DNA of 64,000 nucleotides from Anthropogastromicrobium sp050944455 (GCA_050944455.1 JBMNRC010000006.1:52722-116721); one strand, 5' to 3'; positions 26,196 through 34,948 are shown, counted from the stretch's first letter. The notes: generated by a model not told the origin, from the sequence alone. Numbers and translations are program-made.

Positions 26196-26528
26196 TCAGA
26201 CTTCAGCCAGCGTCAGGTCAGACCCGTGCCCGAGATTGAACTTTGTAAAAATCTTCAGCCGGGCTTCATCCTTCTCCTCGGGGATGACAACCTCGTTGCT
26301 GGTGCGCCTGCCCATCGACGGCTCCACATAAGCTACCACATGCCGCAGGTCATCGGGAACCTCCGTCTCCAGATGCTCCCCGTTTTTCAGTTTGAAAACC
26401 CTGTACTTATCTTTCGACTCTTCCGGTTTCATCACGTACAGCCTGGTCATCTCCACCGCGGAGACGAAAAGCGTATATTTCAGGCCGGAGCCGGTAAAAG
26501 AGCGTTCTCTGTCCACAATCAGCTTCAA
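26196..26528 (-). CDS. Uncharacterised small protein next to the YugP peptidase
   Basis: This 110-residue protein is not recognised. It is charged and beta-rich (LKYTLFVSAVEMTRLYV, LETEVPDDLRHVVAYV), without signal or membrane helix. A TTG start is proposed because GGGGGAGG lies six bases ahead and the encoded KLKLIVDRERSF begins the globular part; the longer ATG-started frame would overlap the upstream peptidase gene. With that start it lies 22 bases after the peptidase stop. It may be an accessory of that peptidase, but this is only from position. Confidence 0.65.
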   Translation of the reverse strand: MKLIVDRERSFTGSGLKYTLFVSAVEMTRLYVMKPEESKDKYRVFKLKNGEHLETEVPDDLRHVVAYVEPSMGRRTSNEVVIPEEKDEARLKIFTKFNLGHGSDLTLAEV

Positions 26529-26550
26529 TTTCGTCCTCCCCCGCTTTTCG

Positions 26551-27249
26551 TCAGTCGCGGTCGTTCCGCCTTGCCAGAAGGAGCAGACGGAGCAGCTGCA
26601 GAATAGAAGAGAGCGCTGCCGCGACATACGTAAGAGCCGCCGCCGTCAGCACTTTGCGGCTGTCCGCGACTTCGTCCCTGCCGAGCATTCCGTAATCTTC
26701 CAGCATCTGAAGGGCCCTGTGGGAAGCGTTGAACTCCACCGGAAGGGTAACCAGCTGGAAAAGAACGCCGAGCGAGAAAAGGATCACGCCAATCATGACA
26801 ATCGTCTGGGACAGTCCCAGGATGATTCCGATGATCGCGATCCAGATTCCCGCATTCGTGCCGAAATTCGCGGCCGGAACCAGAGCCGTGCGGATTCTCA
26901 GCGGAACATATCCTTTTGCGTCCTGCACCACATGGCCGCATTCATGCGCCGCGACGCCCAGCGCCGCGACAGAGGTGGAGCCGTAAACAGTATCCGACAG
27001 GCGGACTGTTTTGGCTCTCGGGTCAAAGTGATCAGTCAGGTTTCCGCCCACATGCTGAATGGTGACGTCATAGATGCCGTTGCGCCGCAGAATTTCCTGC
27101 GCCGCCTGCGCGCCGGTCATGCCGCACCGGCTCTGCACGCCCGCGTATTTTCTGTATGTGCTGGTCACATGAGCGCTGGCGATCATGGAGATCACCGCGC
27201 CGATAATCACCAGGACATAGGTAGGGTCAAAATAAAAGCCATATCCCAT
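26551..27249 (-). CDS. YugP-type membrane zinc metallopeptidase
   Basis: This 232-residue protein of the neutral zinc metallopeptidase (Zn_peptidase_2, YugP) group has an N-terminal membrane helix, the HEXXH motif in AAHECGHVVQD, and two more membrane helices (IAIIGIILGLSQTIVMIGVI) followed by a small C-terminal helical hairpin. It is a predicted integral membrane peptidase whose substrates are unknown. Length is normal. It precedes the 110-residue hypothetical gene by 22 bases. Confidence 0.9.
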   Translation of the reverse strand: MGYGFYFDPTYVLVIIGAVISMIASAHVTSTYRKYAGVQSRCGMTGAQAAQEILRRNGIYDVTIQHVGGNLTDHFDPRAKTVRLSDTVYGSTSVAALGVAAHECGHVVQDAKGYVPLRIRTALVPAANFGTNAGIWIAIIGIILGLSQTIVMIGVILFSLGVLFQLVTLPVEFNASHRALQMLEDYGMLGRDEVADSRKVLTAAALTYVAAALSSILQLLRLLLLARRNDRD

Positions 27250-27431
27250 AAAACAGTATTCCTTTCTGAAAACGCCGGCGTCTGCGCGCCGGCCATCCGG
27301 ATTTTCTCCCTGCGCGCCGCACGGGCTCCGGCTTTCGGGATTCTCCCCTTCTGACGCAGGCTGTCCCGCCTGCCCCGGCCGCGCTTCCAGGTTCGTCTAA
27401 TCATACCGCTTTTCCCGCGGTATTTCCAGAG

Positions 27432-27728
27432 TCACCGGCGCGCTTTTTCCAGGAACCACCGGTTGTCATCTTCCAGGTAAAGGTGAGCCTCCTTCCCGCG
27501 GATCCGCACCGTGTACATCAGCCCGACCCCGCCGGCTTTGCGGCTGGCGCACCGCTCCCGGCCGATCACCCGGTCGATGAAATACTGCTGCCCGTCCTCC
27601 CAGAAGAAGGAACGCGGAATCACGCCCCGCTCCGGGTCAAACTCAGCGATCACTTTCACATAAACTTTCTCACAGTACTCTTCTTCCCCAAAAGGATTGT
27701 CCGCCGAAGACTCAATCATTTTTCCCAT
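27432..27728 (-). CDS. Uncharacterised 98-residue protein
   Basis: Not assigned to a named family. The 98 residues have an acidic start and a repeated beta pattern (KVYVKVIAEFDPERGVIPRSF, then YTVRIRGKEAHLYLEDD), compatible with a small single-domain beta fold. A ribosome site is not strong. It sits alone between the peptidase (182 bases away) and the HD gene. A 7-bp hairpin follows its stop without a T-run. Similar proteins appear in other Firmicutes from memory, but I cannot name a function. Confidence 0.65.
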   Translation of the reverse strand: MGKMIESSADNPFGEEEYCEKVYVKVIAEFDPERGVIPRSFFWEDGQQYFIDRVIGRERCASRKAGGVGLMYTVRIRGKEAHLYLEDDNRWFLEKARR

Positions 27729-27955
27729 AAAACTACCTCATCCGGATTCCGGGCCGGGGATCTCCGCCGACAGGTCCCCTTTCAGATTCTGTCCGCGGGG
27801 ACTTCTCCTTTCACTTCCGGGTCCCTCTGCCGGATTTTCGCCCTGAAAACCCGCCGCAGAACCCCGCTTCCGGATCCTGCCCGTCATTTTTCCGCAAAAA
27901 TATCATTTTTTAATCATATGAGGCTATTGATTGCCTGTTTCATATAAAAAGTATA

Positions 27956-27975
27956 CCTCACCCCGCGGGGTGAGG
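27956..27975 (-). terminator. Palindromic terminator after the HD gene
   Basis: A 20-base perfect palindrome of cctcacccc and its complement is followed on the minus strand by TATACTTTTTATAT, 25 bases after the HD gene stop. Confidence 0.7.
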
Positions 27976-28000
27976 CAAGATGCAAGATGCGGCAGGTCTG

Positions 28001-28507
28001 TCAGCAGCAGACCATCGCCATATTTCTGGGAACCCACATATGCCTTCCGAGTCCCATCTCCAGCGCTGCCACGTAGGTATCCGCATAGCATACCAGCTTT
28101 GCCTCGGTCGACTTCGGCCACGGCGAACCCGGGATCGGCCACATGTGACTCAGAATAATCTCCTTCTCCAGATCGGTGAGCGGATAGAACTTCGATACGT
28201 TGGCTACAGAAAACCTGGGATGAAGAAGCGCGTGCTGGTAGTCCGAATACAGCATATCCCTGGTATCGTACAGATAATAATCGTGGAACATAGCCGCCGT
28301 GGTCATCGCGACAATATCCACCTTCAGATGATGCTTCTGCGCTGTATAAAACGCGCAGTTCGCTACATTGCAGACATGCTGGTATGTCGTATTGTCTCCG
28401 TGCTGGCGGAAATTTTTCAGGCGCTGGATTTCAGGCATTGCCTGAAGCGTGTGCATGGTGTCTGAAAAAACCCGGTAATCCTCATCGGAAATATTGATCA
28501 AATTCAA
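28001..28507 (-). CDS. HD-domain phosphohydrolase-like protein
   Basis: This 168-residue protein has a conventional HD arrangement: H in TYQHVCNVANCAFYTA, HD in AMFHDYYLYD and further His/Asp in LLHPRFSVANVSKFYPL. HD proteins hydrolyse phosphomonoesters or cyclic nucleotides with bound metals; the substrate is unknown. The start MNLINISDED is preceded by AGGAGG. The 5' leader begins with a strong hairpin directly behind a TATAAT box (see that feature). It ends before a palindromic terminator and is monocistronic. Confidence 0.85.
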   Translation of the reverse strand: MNLINISDEDYRVFSDTMHTLQAMPEIQRLKNFRQHGDNTTYQHVCNVANCAFYTAQKHHLKVDIVAMTTAAMFHDYYLYDTRDMLYSDYQHALLHPRFSVANVSKFYPLTDLEKEIILSHMWPIPGSPWPKSTEAKLVCYADTYVAALEMGLGRHMWVPRNMAMVCC

Positions 28508-28560
28508 CCTCCTAAAACTTTCTGTTCCGCAGATCAGCCCGCTGCTGTCCCCAGCAGACA

Positions 28561-28604
28561 GACGGTGTGAAAATGGTCAGACATTTTCACACCGTCTTAT
28601 TATA
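28561..28604 (-). promoter_or_regulatory. Promoter -10 followed at once by a 15-bp perfect hairpin
   Basis: On the minus strand TATAAT (28599-28604) precedes a perfect 15-bp inverted repeat (28561-28575 with 28582-28596). Transcription should start at or inside the 5' arm, so the HD gene mRNA would begin with this hairpin, or the repeat is a repressor operator covering +1. A -35 box is not clear. Confidence 0.6.
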
Positions 28605-28762
28605 CATCATCAGAATAACTTTGGGGGAACCCGCGAAAAAAATTAAGAAATCAGAAAGAAAAAGGAGACGCGGCATACCCTTATCCGCGCAGAGCGCTGA
28701 CCGGAACGCGGGCGGCATTCAGCCGACGGCCGGCCGCACGCCCGCTTATCCGCGCAAAGCGC

Positions 28763-30838
28763 TTACGCCAGCTTCTCTCCCGCTTCCTTTCCGTCCGCGA
28801 ACGGGCCCGGCAGCGGGCTCAGGCAGCGGTGACGGCCGAAGAAATCCGTGTTGAAGATGATTTCGGTTCCGTCCGGATTTTCATACTTTTCTTCCGGCTC
28901 GAACGCCATCCCCAGCGTCTCCGTGCTGATAACGGAGGTATCCGGAAGTTTCTTCCCGGCGCCTGCCAGCTTTTCCAGAACCTCATACAGGTTGGTGGAG
29001 AGATACCAGCCTTCTGTTCCGTCCGCTTCCTTTTTCGTCTCCACGGCGATCGTGACTTTCCCGCTGCTGTCCGCCAGAAGGTTCTTCTCCTTCTCCCACG
29101 GTTCCGCGCCGTTCAGGTAGACGTTCCCGGAAGCCCACACCGGCAGGTGGCTGTAATAGCGGTCGCTCGGCTCGGAACCCATGCCGCAGTATCCCTCGAA
29201 CATGCGGTTCCACTCTTCAAAAGTCGGATATCCGTTGAATTTGAACGTCCCCGCCTTGATGTTGTTGTCGTCCCAGCAGTTCGGGTGCGCCTCAGTATAC
29301 TCCATCCTGGCCTTCAGCGCCGCGCGCATCGGCTTCTGGACAAAGATGTTGTTGTAGAAGCGGTCGTCGCCGTGCAGGAACGTCATGAAACCGGCGACCT
29401 CCGTGCGGTGCGGAACGTGATACGGGGTGTATCTGGGCGAATCGAGCGTCTTCGCGCCGTTGTCCGTTCCGATGCCGACCGCCGTGATGCCGCCCGCGAT
29501 CAGGTTGTGCACCAGCGCGAAGCCCTGGGTCGCCGCCTTGAACGCGCAGTCCGAAAGCAGAAGGTTGTTGTCGATCAGCGTCGGGCCGTGGGAAACCTCC
29601 ACGAAAATATCTTCGGCTGCGCCGGCCATCTCGTCCGGTTCCGGATTCTCCGGCATAGCCGGCAGCGTATTGTCGTGGAACAGGTTGCGCGTCACGCGCG
29701 TGCCCTGCGCCTGCCAGTCAAGCCACAGGCCGCGGGTACAGTTGTGGATATGGTTCCCCCGGATGATCACGTCGATCGCCGCGTGCATCTTGATGCCGCC
29801 GATCTCGGCGCCGGCAAGGTTCTGCTTGTTGTTGATATGGTGGATATGGTTATTTTCAATGACCGAAAACACGCCGCCGAGATGGCCGACGATTCCGGTC
29901 TGTCCGCAGTCGTGGATATTGCAGCGGCGGATGATGTGCGAGCCGACCGTCTCTTTGCTCCAGCCGTCGCGCTGCGCCTCCAGGATGCACTCGCGTTCGG
30001 TCTGCGTTCCGTCCTTGTATTTGGTGTGCAGCCACTTGTTGTCGTTGTCCTTCTGCAGGTATTTGCCGAGGGAAATCCCGCTGCACTTGGATTCGTAAAT
30101 CTCGCAGTCCTCGATAATCCATCCTTTGGACCAGTGCGGGCCGATCATGCCTTCCTGATAGGCGGTAGGCGGAGCCCATTGAGTTGCGGCTTTGCAGACG
30201 GTAAAGCCGGACAGCGTGATATAGCCCACGCCCTCCTTCTGCGGATAGAAGCAGTTCTCGCGCACCGAAATCTCCACGTTCTCCTCATTCGGATTTTTTC
30301 CCTGGAAATTCGCGGTAAATACGGTCTCGTTGGTTTCCGGGTCCTGATCGGCGTGCCAGGTGTAGACAGAAAACTCCCGGTCCCACGAGGGTTTATAAAC
30401 CTTCGGCTCATAAACGCCCGCGAGGTCAGCAGCCTCATACATGGATTTGCCGTTCAGGAAAACATCCCCCGTGTGGGCGATGTGGGACGCGATGAACCAG
30501 TCGCCGGACACCAGCGTCGTGTAAGGGTTGTAGGATCCGAACACACCGTTGCCGACGCGGGAGGTCCATACATTTTTATAGCCTTCGACGGGAGTCCAGC
30601 GATCCAGGACTTCCGCTCCGGTGATGACAGCCGCCAGCGGCTGCACGGAACGGTAAACGATCCGCGCGTCCGGCGTGCCGGCATGTTTCGGATCTACGTT
30701 CTCCCGGTAAATCCCCGGCGCCACCAGCACTTCGTCCCCGGGGCGGGCTGTCTCCGCCGCGTCGCTGATGCGCTGGTATGGTCTTTCTTTGCTCCCGCTG
30801 CCTCCCGGGGCAGCCTTTGCGTCTACAAAAATCTGCAT
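28763..30838 (-). CDS. Right-handed parallel beta-helix carbohydrate enzyme
   Basis: This 691-residue protein begins IFVDAKAAPGGSGSKERPY, the usual opening of cytosolic pectin-lyase-like proteins, and has many beta-helix coils (SHIIRRCNIHDCGQTGIVGH, NNHIHHINN, IIRGNHIHNCTRGLWLDW). The region around residues 300-400 with His/Asn ladders would hold the active site. It resembles GH141-type fucosidase/xylanase sequences, but this assignment is from memory. No signal peptide is visible, so it should act inside the cell on imported oligosaccharides. No transporter is adjacent. A TTTCCTCC-type ribosome site supports the start. Confidence 0.85.
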   Translation of the reverse strand: MQIFVDAKAAPGGSGSKERPYQRISDAAETARPGDEVLVAPGIYRENVDPKHAGTPDARIVYRSVQPLAAVITGAEVLDRWTPVEGYKNVWTSRVGNGVFGSYNPYTTLVSGDWFIASHIAHTGDVFLNGKSMYEAADLAGVYEPKVYKPSWDREFSVYTWHADQDPETNETVFTANFQGKNPNEENVEISVRENCFYPQKEGVGYITLSGFTVCKAATQWAPPTAYQEGMIGPHWSKGWIIEDCEIYESKCSGISLGKYLQKDNDNKWLHTKYKDGTQTERECILEAQRDGWSKETVGSHIIRRCNIHDCGQTGIVGHLGGVFSVIENNHIHHINNKQNLAGAEIGGIKMHAAIDVIIRGNHIHNCTRGLWLDWQAQGTRVTRNLFHDNTLPAMPENPEPDEMAGAAEDIFVEVSHGPTLIDNNLLLSDCAFKAATQGFALVHNLIAGGITAVGIGTDNGAKTLDSPRYTPYHVPHRTEVAGFMTFLHGDDRFYNNIFVQKPMRAALKARMEYTEAHPNCWDDNNIKAGTFKFNGYPTFEEWNRMFEGYCGMGSEPSDRYYSHLPVWASGNVYLNGAEPWEKEKNLLADSSGKVTIAVETKKEADGTEGWYLSTNLYEVLEKLAGAGKKLPDTSVISTETLGMAFEPEEKYENPDGTEIIFNTDFFGRHRCLSPLPGPFADGKEAGEKLA

Positions 30839-30940
30839 TTTTTCCTCCCTGTGTCTGTATTGATACCGTCAGTTCTGTCTGACAGTTTTTCCCTCTTGTT
30901 CCGGTCCGTCTCTGTCCGCACAGGCAGCGGCCTCGCTATA

Positions 30941-31204
30941 TCAGCCCAGCTGGTCAGGATGCTTCTCCATCCAGTGCACCGCGTAGGAACACTGCGCTTT
31001 CGGAGTTCCTCCGAGCTCCCGGATTCTCTTTACCGCGGCCTCCATCAGCTTTCCGGCGATTCCCTGTCCCCGCAGCGAATCGTCCACCCATGTGTGCGTA
31101 ACCGTGTATTCATTCTCCCCTGTTTTCGGGAACAGGACTTCCGCGATCTTTTTTCCGTTCTCGTCCGTGAGATAAATCCGGCTGTCCTCTGTCGTCCACT
31201 GCAT
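30941..31204 (-). CDS. Small GNAT acetyltransferase (YjdJ-like)
   Basis: This 87-residue protein is of the minimal GNAT type. It has the acetyl-CoA loop in WVDDSLRGQGIAGKLMEAA and the C-terminal core CSYAVHWMEKHPDQL, typical of the YjdJ/Acetyltransf_CG family. Substrate unknown; related proteins may acetylate arylamines or proteins. It is 103 bases upstream of the beta-helix gene, same strand, and its -10 TATAAT lies at 31317-31322. Confidence 0.88.
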   Translation of the reverse strand: MQWTTEDSRIYLTDENGKKIAEVLFPKTGENEYTVTHTWVDDSLRGQGIAGKLMEAAVKRIRELGGTPKAQCSYAVHWMEKHPDQLG

Positions 31205-31316
31205 CTTTCGTCACCTTCCTTTCTGTTTTCCGTTTCAGGTTTCCGGCAGGTCCCGCCGGATCCGGCATCGCCGGTTCTCCCTGACCCTGCCGTCCGTGTT
31301 CTGATTTGCTGGCTTT

Positions 31317-31322
31317 ATTATA
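31317..31322 (-). promoter_or_regulatory. -10 element for the GNAT gene
   Basis: A perfect TATAAT on the minus strand, 112 bases before the GNAT start. The -35 is weak. The 364-base gap 31205-31568 also contains the divergent plus-strand promoter. Confidence 0.6.
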
Positions 31323-31459
31323 TCAGATTCATTGAGACATCACAGCGGTTTTCGGATTCCCGGCCCATCGGATTCAGGCAGTGCCGCATCCGACGAAGCT
31401 CTCCGCCTGAGCCGCGGTTCGGGCGGAGCCTGCGCCGACAGGTTTTTCACTCAAAAACA

Positions 31460-31468
31460 TGTTATACT
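31460..31468 (+). promoter_or_regulatory. Extended -10 for the CxCxxC gene
   Basis: TGTTATACT gives an extended -10 without a good -35, about 100 bases before the start codon at 31569. It faces away from the GNAT promoter. Confidence 0.55.
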
Positions 31469-31568
31469 GTAAAAAACAGCCGGGAGGCAGAACCCGGCCG
31501 GCAGACGCGGTGTCTGTATCCTGACAGATCACCCCTGCCGCAGAAAAAGATAAGGGAGGAAAACCACC

Positions 31569-31919
31569 ATGATTGAAGAACCGCTCAGAAGCACAGTAAA
31601 GGAACAGATTCAGAAACTGATCCAGACCGGTCCCTGCTGCAGAGAACTTCGCGAAGAAGGCCGGAAATGGCTTTCGGAAGCACCGTCCGAGGCTGGGGAT
31701 CAGGCTCTGATTCAGGAGCTGAAAGAAGATCTCGGCAGCATCGAGGGAACTCTCGCGTTCTTCGAATCCGACGCGGCCGCACAGTACCTGGGAAGCCGCG
31801 AGGCCGCGGACGCCGCGGCTGCCGCCGAAAAGAAGAGGCTCGCTGCCGGTGAAAAATACTGCGACTGCGAAGCCTGCTCCATTGTCTACGCTGTGCTCAA
31901 AGAGCTCAACGAGATCTGA
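31569..31919 (+). CDS. Small CxCxxC-motif protein of unknown function
   Basis: This 116-residue acidic helical protein ends in a segment KYCDCEACSIVYAVL with a CDCxxC pattern, plus an earlier CC pair (GPCCRELREEG). The family is common in Clostridia, and as I recall it has sometimes been labelled a molecular chaperone Hsp90. Nothing here resembles Hsp90, so that label should not be used. The cysteines could bind a metal or form redox pairs. A strong AGGGAGG site precedes the ATG. It is alone on its strand, 99 bases ahead of the MATE gene. Confidence 0.85.
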   Translation: MIEEPLRSTVKEQIQKLIQTGPCCRELREEGRKWLSEAPSEAGDQALIQELKEDLGSIEGTLAFFESDAAAQYLGSREAADAAAAAEKKRLAAGEKYCDCEACSIVYAVLKELNEI

Positions 31920-32018
31920 ACGCGGGGAAATTATGCGCGGAGGTTTCGAGTAAGGATCTGCCGCTGCCGGAACTTATTATTTAAGAATCAGCTATAACAG
32001 AGAGACAGGTACAGCTTC

Positions 32019-33548
32019 ATGATTTTCACAAAAAACGCGGAAACCAGCTCTGCTTCCGGAACCGCCCAGGGCGGTTCCGGGCAGTCCGGGAACAGCGGCA
32101 GATCCGGCGCCTCCGGCAATTCTGCCCATTCCGTCAGTCCGGGCAGTCCGTCGGGGCAGAAGGACAACCGGGAAGTTTTCGAGACAATGTCAATTCCCAG
32201 GGCGCTTGCCGTCATGGCTATTCCGACCATCATCGGGCAGATGGTCGTGCTCATCTACAACCTGGCCGACACCTACTTTATCGGCCGGACCGGCAACCCC
32301 TACATGGTCGGCGCGGCGTCTCTGGTTCTCCCGCTCTTCAACCTTTCCAACGCGATTTCCAACTTCGTCGGCGTCGGCGCCGGCTCCCTGATTTCCCGTC
32401 TGCTCGGCGTGCACAGGGACGAAGACGCCTCGAAAGTCAGCGCTTTCACCTTCTATCTGGCGCTGGTCTGCAGCGCCGCGTTCGCGCTGGCCGTATTCGC
32501 TTTTCTCGACCCGATCCTGACTTTTCTGGGTTCCAGCAGCGAAACGCATGAATTTGCCCGCGCGTATGCCATGTGCGTCGTCGTGATCGGGGGCGTCCCG
32601 ACAATCACCCAGCTGACGCTGGCCCAGCTGCTCCGCGCGGTCGGCTGTTCAAAGCAGGCCGGGTTCGGCATCTCCATGGGCGGAATTCTCAATGTCTTTC
32701 TGGACCCGCTGTTCATGTTCGTGATCATGCCCTCCGGGCAGGAAATCCTCGGAGCCGGCATCGCCACGGCGCTGTCGAACACCGTGGTGCTGGTCTACTT
32801 CCTGTTCATGATGCGCAGGCTTTCCCGCACGACAGTGCTGCGGCTTTCACCGCGGCTTGGTATGCCTGGCCGGAGCGAAATCACCTCGCTGGTCAGCGTA
32901 GGCGCCCCCGCCTGCCTGTCCAACTTTCTGTTCGACCTCTCCCAGATGATCATCGACAAGCTGATGGCGGGATACGGCGATATTCCGCTGGCGGCCATAG
33001 GCATCTGCCTGAAGGCGGAGCGTCTTCCGCTCAACGCCGGAATCGGAATCAGCCAGGGCATGCTTCCGATCGCGGCTTACAACTATTCCTCCGGCAATTA
33101 TAAGAGAATGCGGGGAATCATCAGTTTCTCACGGTTTGTCGGCATCGCCATCGGGGCTGTGTCCGTGGTTCTCTACGAAGTTTTCGGGGAAAACATCATC
33201 CGCTTCTTCATCAGCGATCCCCAGACTGTAGCTTACGGAACCAGATTCATCCGCATCCGCTGCCTGGCCACGACGTTCATGTTCCTGTGCTTCCACTACG
33301 TGTACGTTTTCCAGGCGATGGGCAGGGGAGGAATCGGCCTGTTCTACGCGGTCATGCGCCAGGTGATCTTCAACATCCCGTTCATGTTCCTTTTCAACCG
33401 GATTTTCGGGATGTACGGCCTTGTCTGGGCAGAGCTGGCCGCCGACGTACTGACTTTCTTCTTCTCCCACCTGATTTACCTGAGATTCAACAGAAAAGTT
33501 CTGGTGCCGGCGGAAAAAACGCGGGAGGCTGAAAATGCTTCCGGCTGA
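32019..33548 (+). CDS. MATE-family efflux transporter with a low-complexity N-terminus
   Basis: This 509-residue multidrug exporter of the MATE family has twelve membrane helices in two homologous halves (starting at IPTIIGQMVVLIYNLADTY and at the second half around SVGAPACLSNF). It exports drugs or cations using Na+ or H+. The first 50 residues are an unusual Ser/Gly/Asn low-complexity tail (SGTAQGGSGQSGNSGRSG) before the conserved FETMSIPRALAVM. The ribosome site at MIFTKN is weak, so the start could lie further in, but the conserved segment begins upstream of the next ATG. Downstream a hairpin at 33617-33646 may end transcription. Confidence 0.88.
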   Translation: MIFTKNAETSSASGTAQGGSGQSGNSGRSGASGNSAHSVSPGSPSGQKDNREVFETMSIPRALAVMAIPTIIGQMVVLIYNLADTYFIGRTGNPYMVGAASLVLPLFNLSNAISNFVGVGAGSLISRLLGVHRDEDASKVSAFTFYLALVCSAAFALAVFAFLDPILTFLGSSSETHEFARAYAMCVVVIGGVPTITQLTLAQLLRAVGCSKQAGFGISMGGILNVFLDPLFMFVIMPSGQEILGAGIATALSNTVVLVYFLFMMRRLSRTTVLRLSPRLGMPGRSEITSLVSVGAPACLSNFLFDLSQMIIDKLMAGYGDIPLAAIGICLKAERLPLNAGIGISQGMLPIAAYNYSSGNYKRMRGIISFSRFVGIAIGAVSVVLYEVFGENIIRFFISDPQTVAYGTRFIRIRCLATTFMFLCFHYVYVFQAMGRGGIGLFYAVMRQVIFNIPFMFLFNRIFGMYGLVWAELAADVLTFFFSHLIYLRFNRKVLVPAEKTREAENASG

Positions 33549-33616
33549 CCCTGGAACCCGCGGAAATCAATCACTTTCCTGACTGCGGCGGTACCGTCCG
33601 GCCGCCGGCAGCTTTT

Positions 33617-33646
33617 CAGGGTATCAGATTCTATACTGATACCCTG
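33617..33646. terminator. Hairpin after the MATE gene
   Basis: An 11-bp stem (cagggtatcag / ctgataccctg) with an 8-base loop, 69 bases after the MATE stop and 26 bases before the end of the convergent minus-strand gene. T-runs are poor on both sides, so its strength is uncertain. Confidence 0.5.
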
Positions 33647-33671
33647 TACGATTGCCTGTTTATTCATTTGC

Positions 33672-34427
33672 TTATTTTGCCGGTTTGCCATTTCCGAGCA
33701 GAAGTTTTCTCATCGATTCCCGCCAGTTCTCATTCGCGAGGCAGACCTGACCGTTGCACTGGTCTCTGAACATGCAGAGCGTACTGCAGATAATCTCATC
33801 CGCCTCCTGCCTGCGCAGATCGTCGTCTGACGGCAGCTCGTAGCTCTCGATTTTTTTGATGTCTGACGGATTTCTCAGGCCAAAGTCGATCATTTTGCCG
33901 TTCCCTGTTTTGACGTAGCGGTAGATTTCCGCCTGAAAGGCCAGACAGGTCCCTATGCCGTAAGGTTCAAACTCCTTCAGGTCCATCCAGACATGATCTT
34001 CCTTCCCGTAAAAGCCGTCTCCATCCGGATATTCGCCCTCAACGAAAATCTTTTCAAAACAGATTTTCCCCTTTTTAGAATTGATGCGCTGGATACATCC
34101 CTTGAACGACACCCAGGACGCGTCGTGGTAAGCCTTCTCAAAATCCTGCCTGACAGATCTGCCGGATTTTTTCTGCAGATCAAGATATTCGTCATAGGAC
34201 AGGTCATCCCCGCCGACGAGCTTTTCTTTCTCCGCGGGGTCGAAATCAATCAGGCCCCATTCCGTGATTACCCCCAGTTCTGATCCTGAGAATTCCTTTT
34301 TTACCGTTCCCCACCGTTCCTGTTCCGCAGTTCCTTCCGGGACGGTTCCGGGCAAATCCACAGGGGCTCCTTTCTTTAATAACTGCCGCACCGCATTCGC
34401 CATGACCAGATCATAGTACCGTTTCAT
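33672..34427 (-). CDS. Uncharacterised protein with a possible OB-like middle domain
   Basis: This 251-residue protein is not recognised. It has a helical N-terminus, then a beta-rich block of about 85 residues (SFKGCIQRINSKKGKICFEK to AEIYRYVKT) that looks like an OB or similar barrel, and a short C-terminal region with a CxLCMFRDQC cysteine group. The start ATG KRYYD is chosen because GGGAGG lies eight bases ahead; two upstream in-frame starts are poorly spaced. It opens an AT-richer segment with few recognisable genes. Confidence 0.6.
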   Translation of the reverse strand: MKRYYDLVMANAVRQLLKKGAPVDLPGTVPEGTAEQERWGTVKKEFSGSELGVITEWGLIDFDPAEKEKLVGGDDLSYDEYLDLQKKSGRSVRQDFEKAYHDASWVSFKGCIQRINSKKGKICFEKIFVEGEYPDGDGFYGKEDHVWMDLKEFEPYGIGTCLAFQAEIYRYVKTGNGKMIDFGLRNPSDIKKIESYELPSDDDLRRQEADEIICSTLCMFRDQCNGQVCLANENWRESMRKLLLGNGKPAK

Positions 34428-34600
34428 CCGCATATCCTCCCTTGTTGGTAAGTGCAGTCCCATTGACTGCCCGACATACCCGGCAAAGGGAATGATGACC
34501 GGCTGTCCGCCATGGTTTTGGTTTTACCGGCAAGGCATCTGCTATAGAATTTTTGTGACCGGTTGTCAGACGGAATTAATCAATAATGCGGCGCAGGCCA

Positions 34601-34628
34601 AAAAGCCGGCAGGGATTGCCTGCCGGCT
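34601..34628 (-). terminator. Terminator after the 52-residue gene
   Basis: On the minus strand AGCCGGCAGG pairs with CCTGCCGGCT (loop of five bases) and is followed by TTTT, 67 bases after the stop. Confidence 0.88.
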
Positions 34629-34695
34629 GACAGGGTTTCATGTTTGCGCGTTTTCGAAGTGAATAAATGCCATACCGGCTGCAGAATCCGAAAAA

Positions 34696-34854
34696 TTAAT
34701 TCTGCCCGCTTCTGCTGGATTCGTAGGCGCTGTTGTTCGGATTCATCTGGTTGGCGTGATTATCCATCGCGTCCTTATACTCACGGCTGTTCGGATTGCC
34801 CTGATTGGCGTGATGATCCATCTGCTGCTGAGTGTGCTGTACATCTTTCGACAT
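34696..34854 (-). CDS. 52-residue protein with a duplicated HANQ-NPN motif
   Basis: A tiny hydrophilic product consists mainly of two copies of a 16-residue unit: QQMDHHANQGNPNSREYK and AMDNHANQMNPNNSAYE. It is rich in Asn, Gln and His, without membrane helix or signal. A good GGAGGAG site precedes the ATG MSKDVQHTQ, and a strong terminator follows. I do not know its function; from memory, very similar tiny proteins occur in Clostridia under unrelated names. Confidence 0.75.
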   Translation of the reverse strand: MSKDVQHTQQQMDHHANQGNPNSREYKDAMDNHANQMNPNNSAYESSRSGQN

Positions 34855-34948
34855 TTCTGATCTCCTCCTATAATAAGTCAACAGTTTTCAGGCTGTTGCT
34901 GTTAATTGTGGTCCGCGTACCAAAAGGTTCGGATTAAATACTCCTTTT

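Noticed and set aside
27924..28142. Small minus-strand frame overlapping the end of the HD gene
   Set aside because: No ribosome site, overlaps a better gene and crosses the palindromic terminator.
28829..31576. Very long plus-strand open frame of 915 codons opposite the beta-helix gene
   Set aside because: It is antisense to a clear beta-helix protein, has no family motifs or ribosome site, and is explained by GC-rich third positions.
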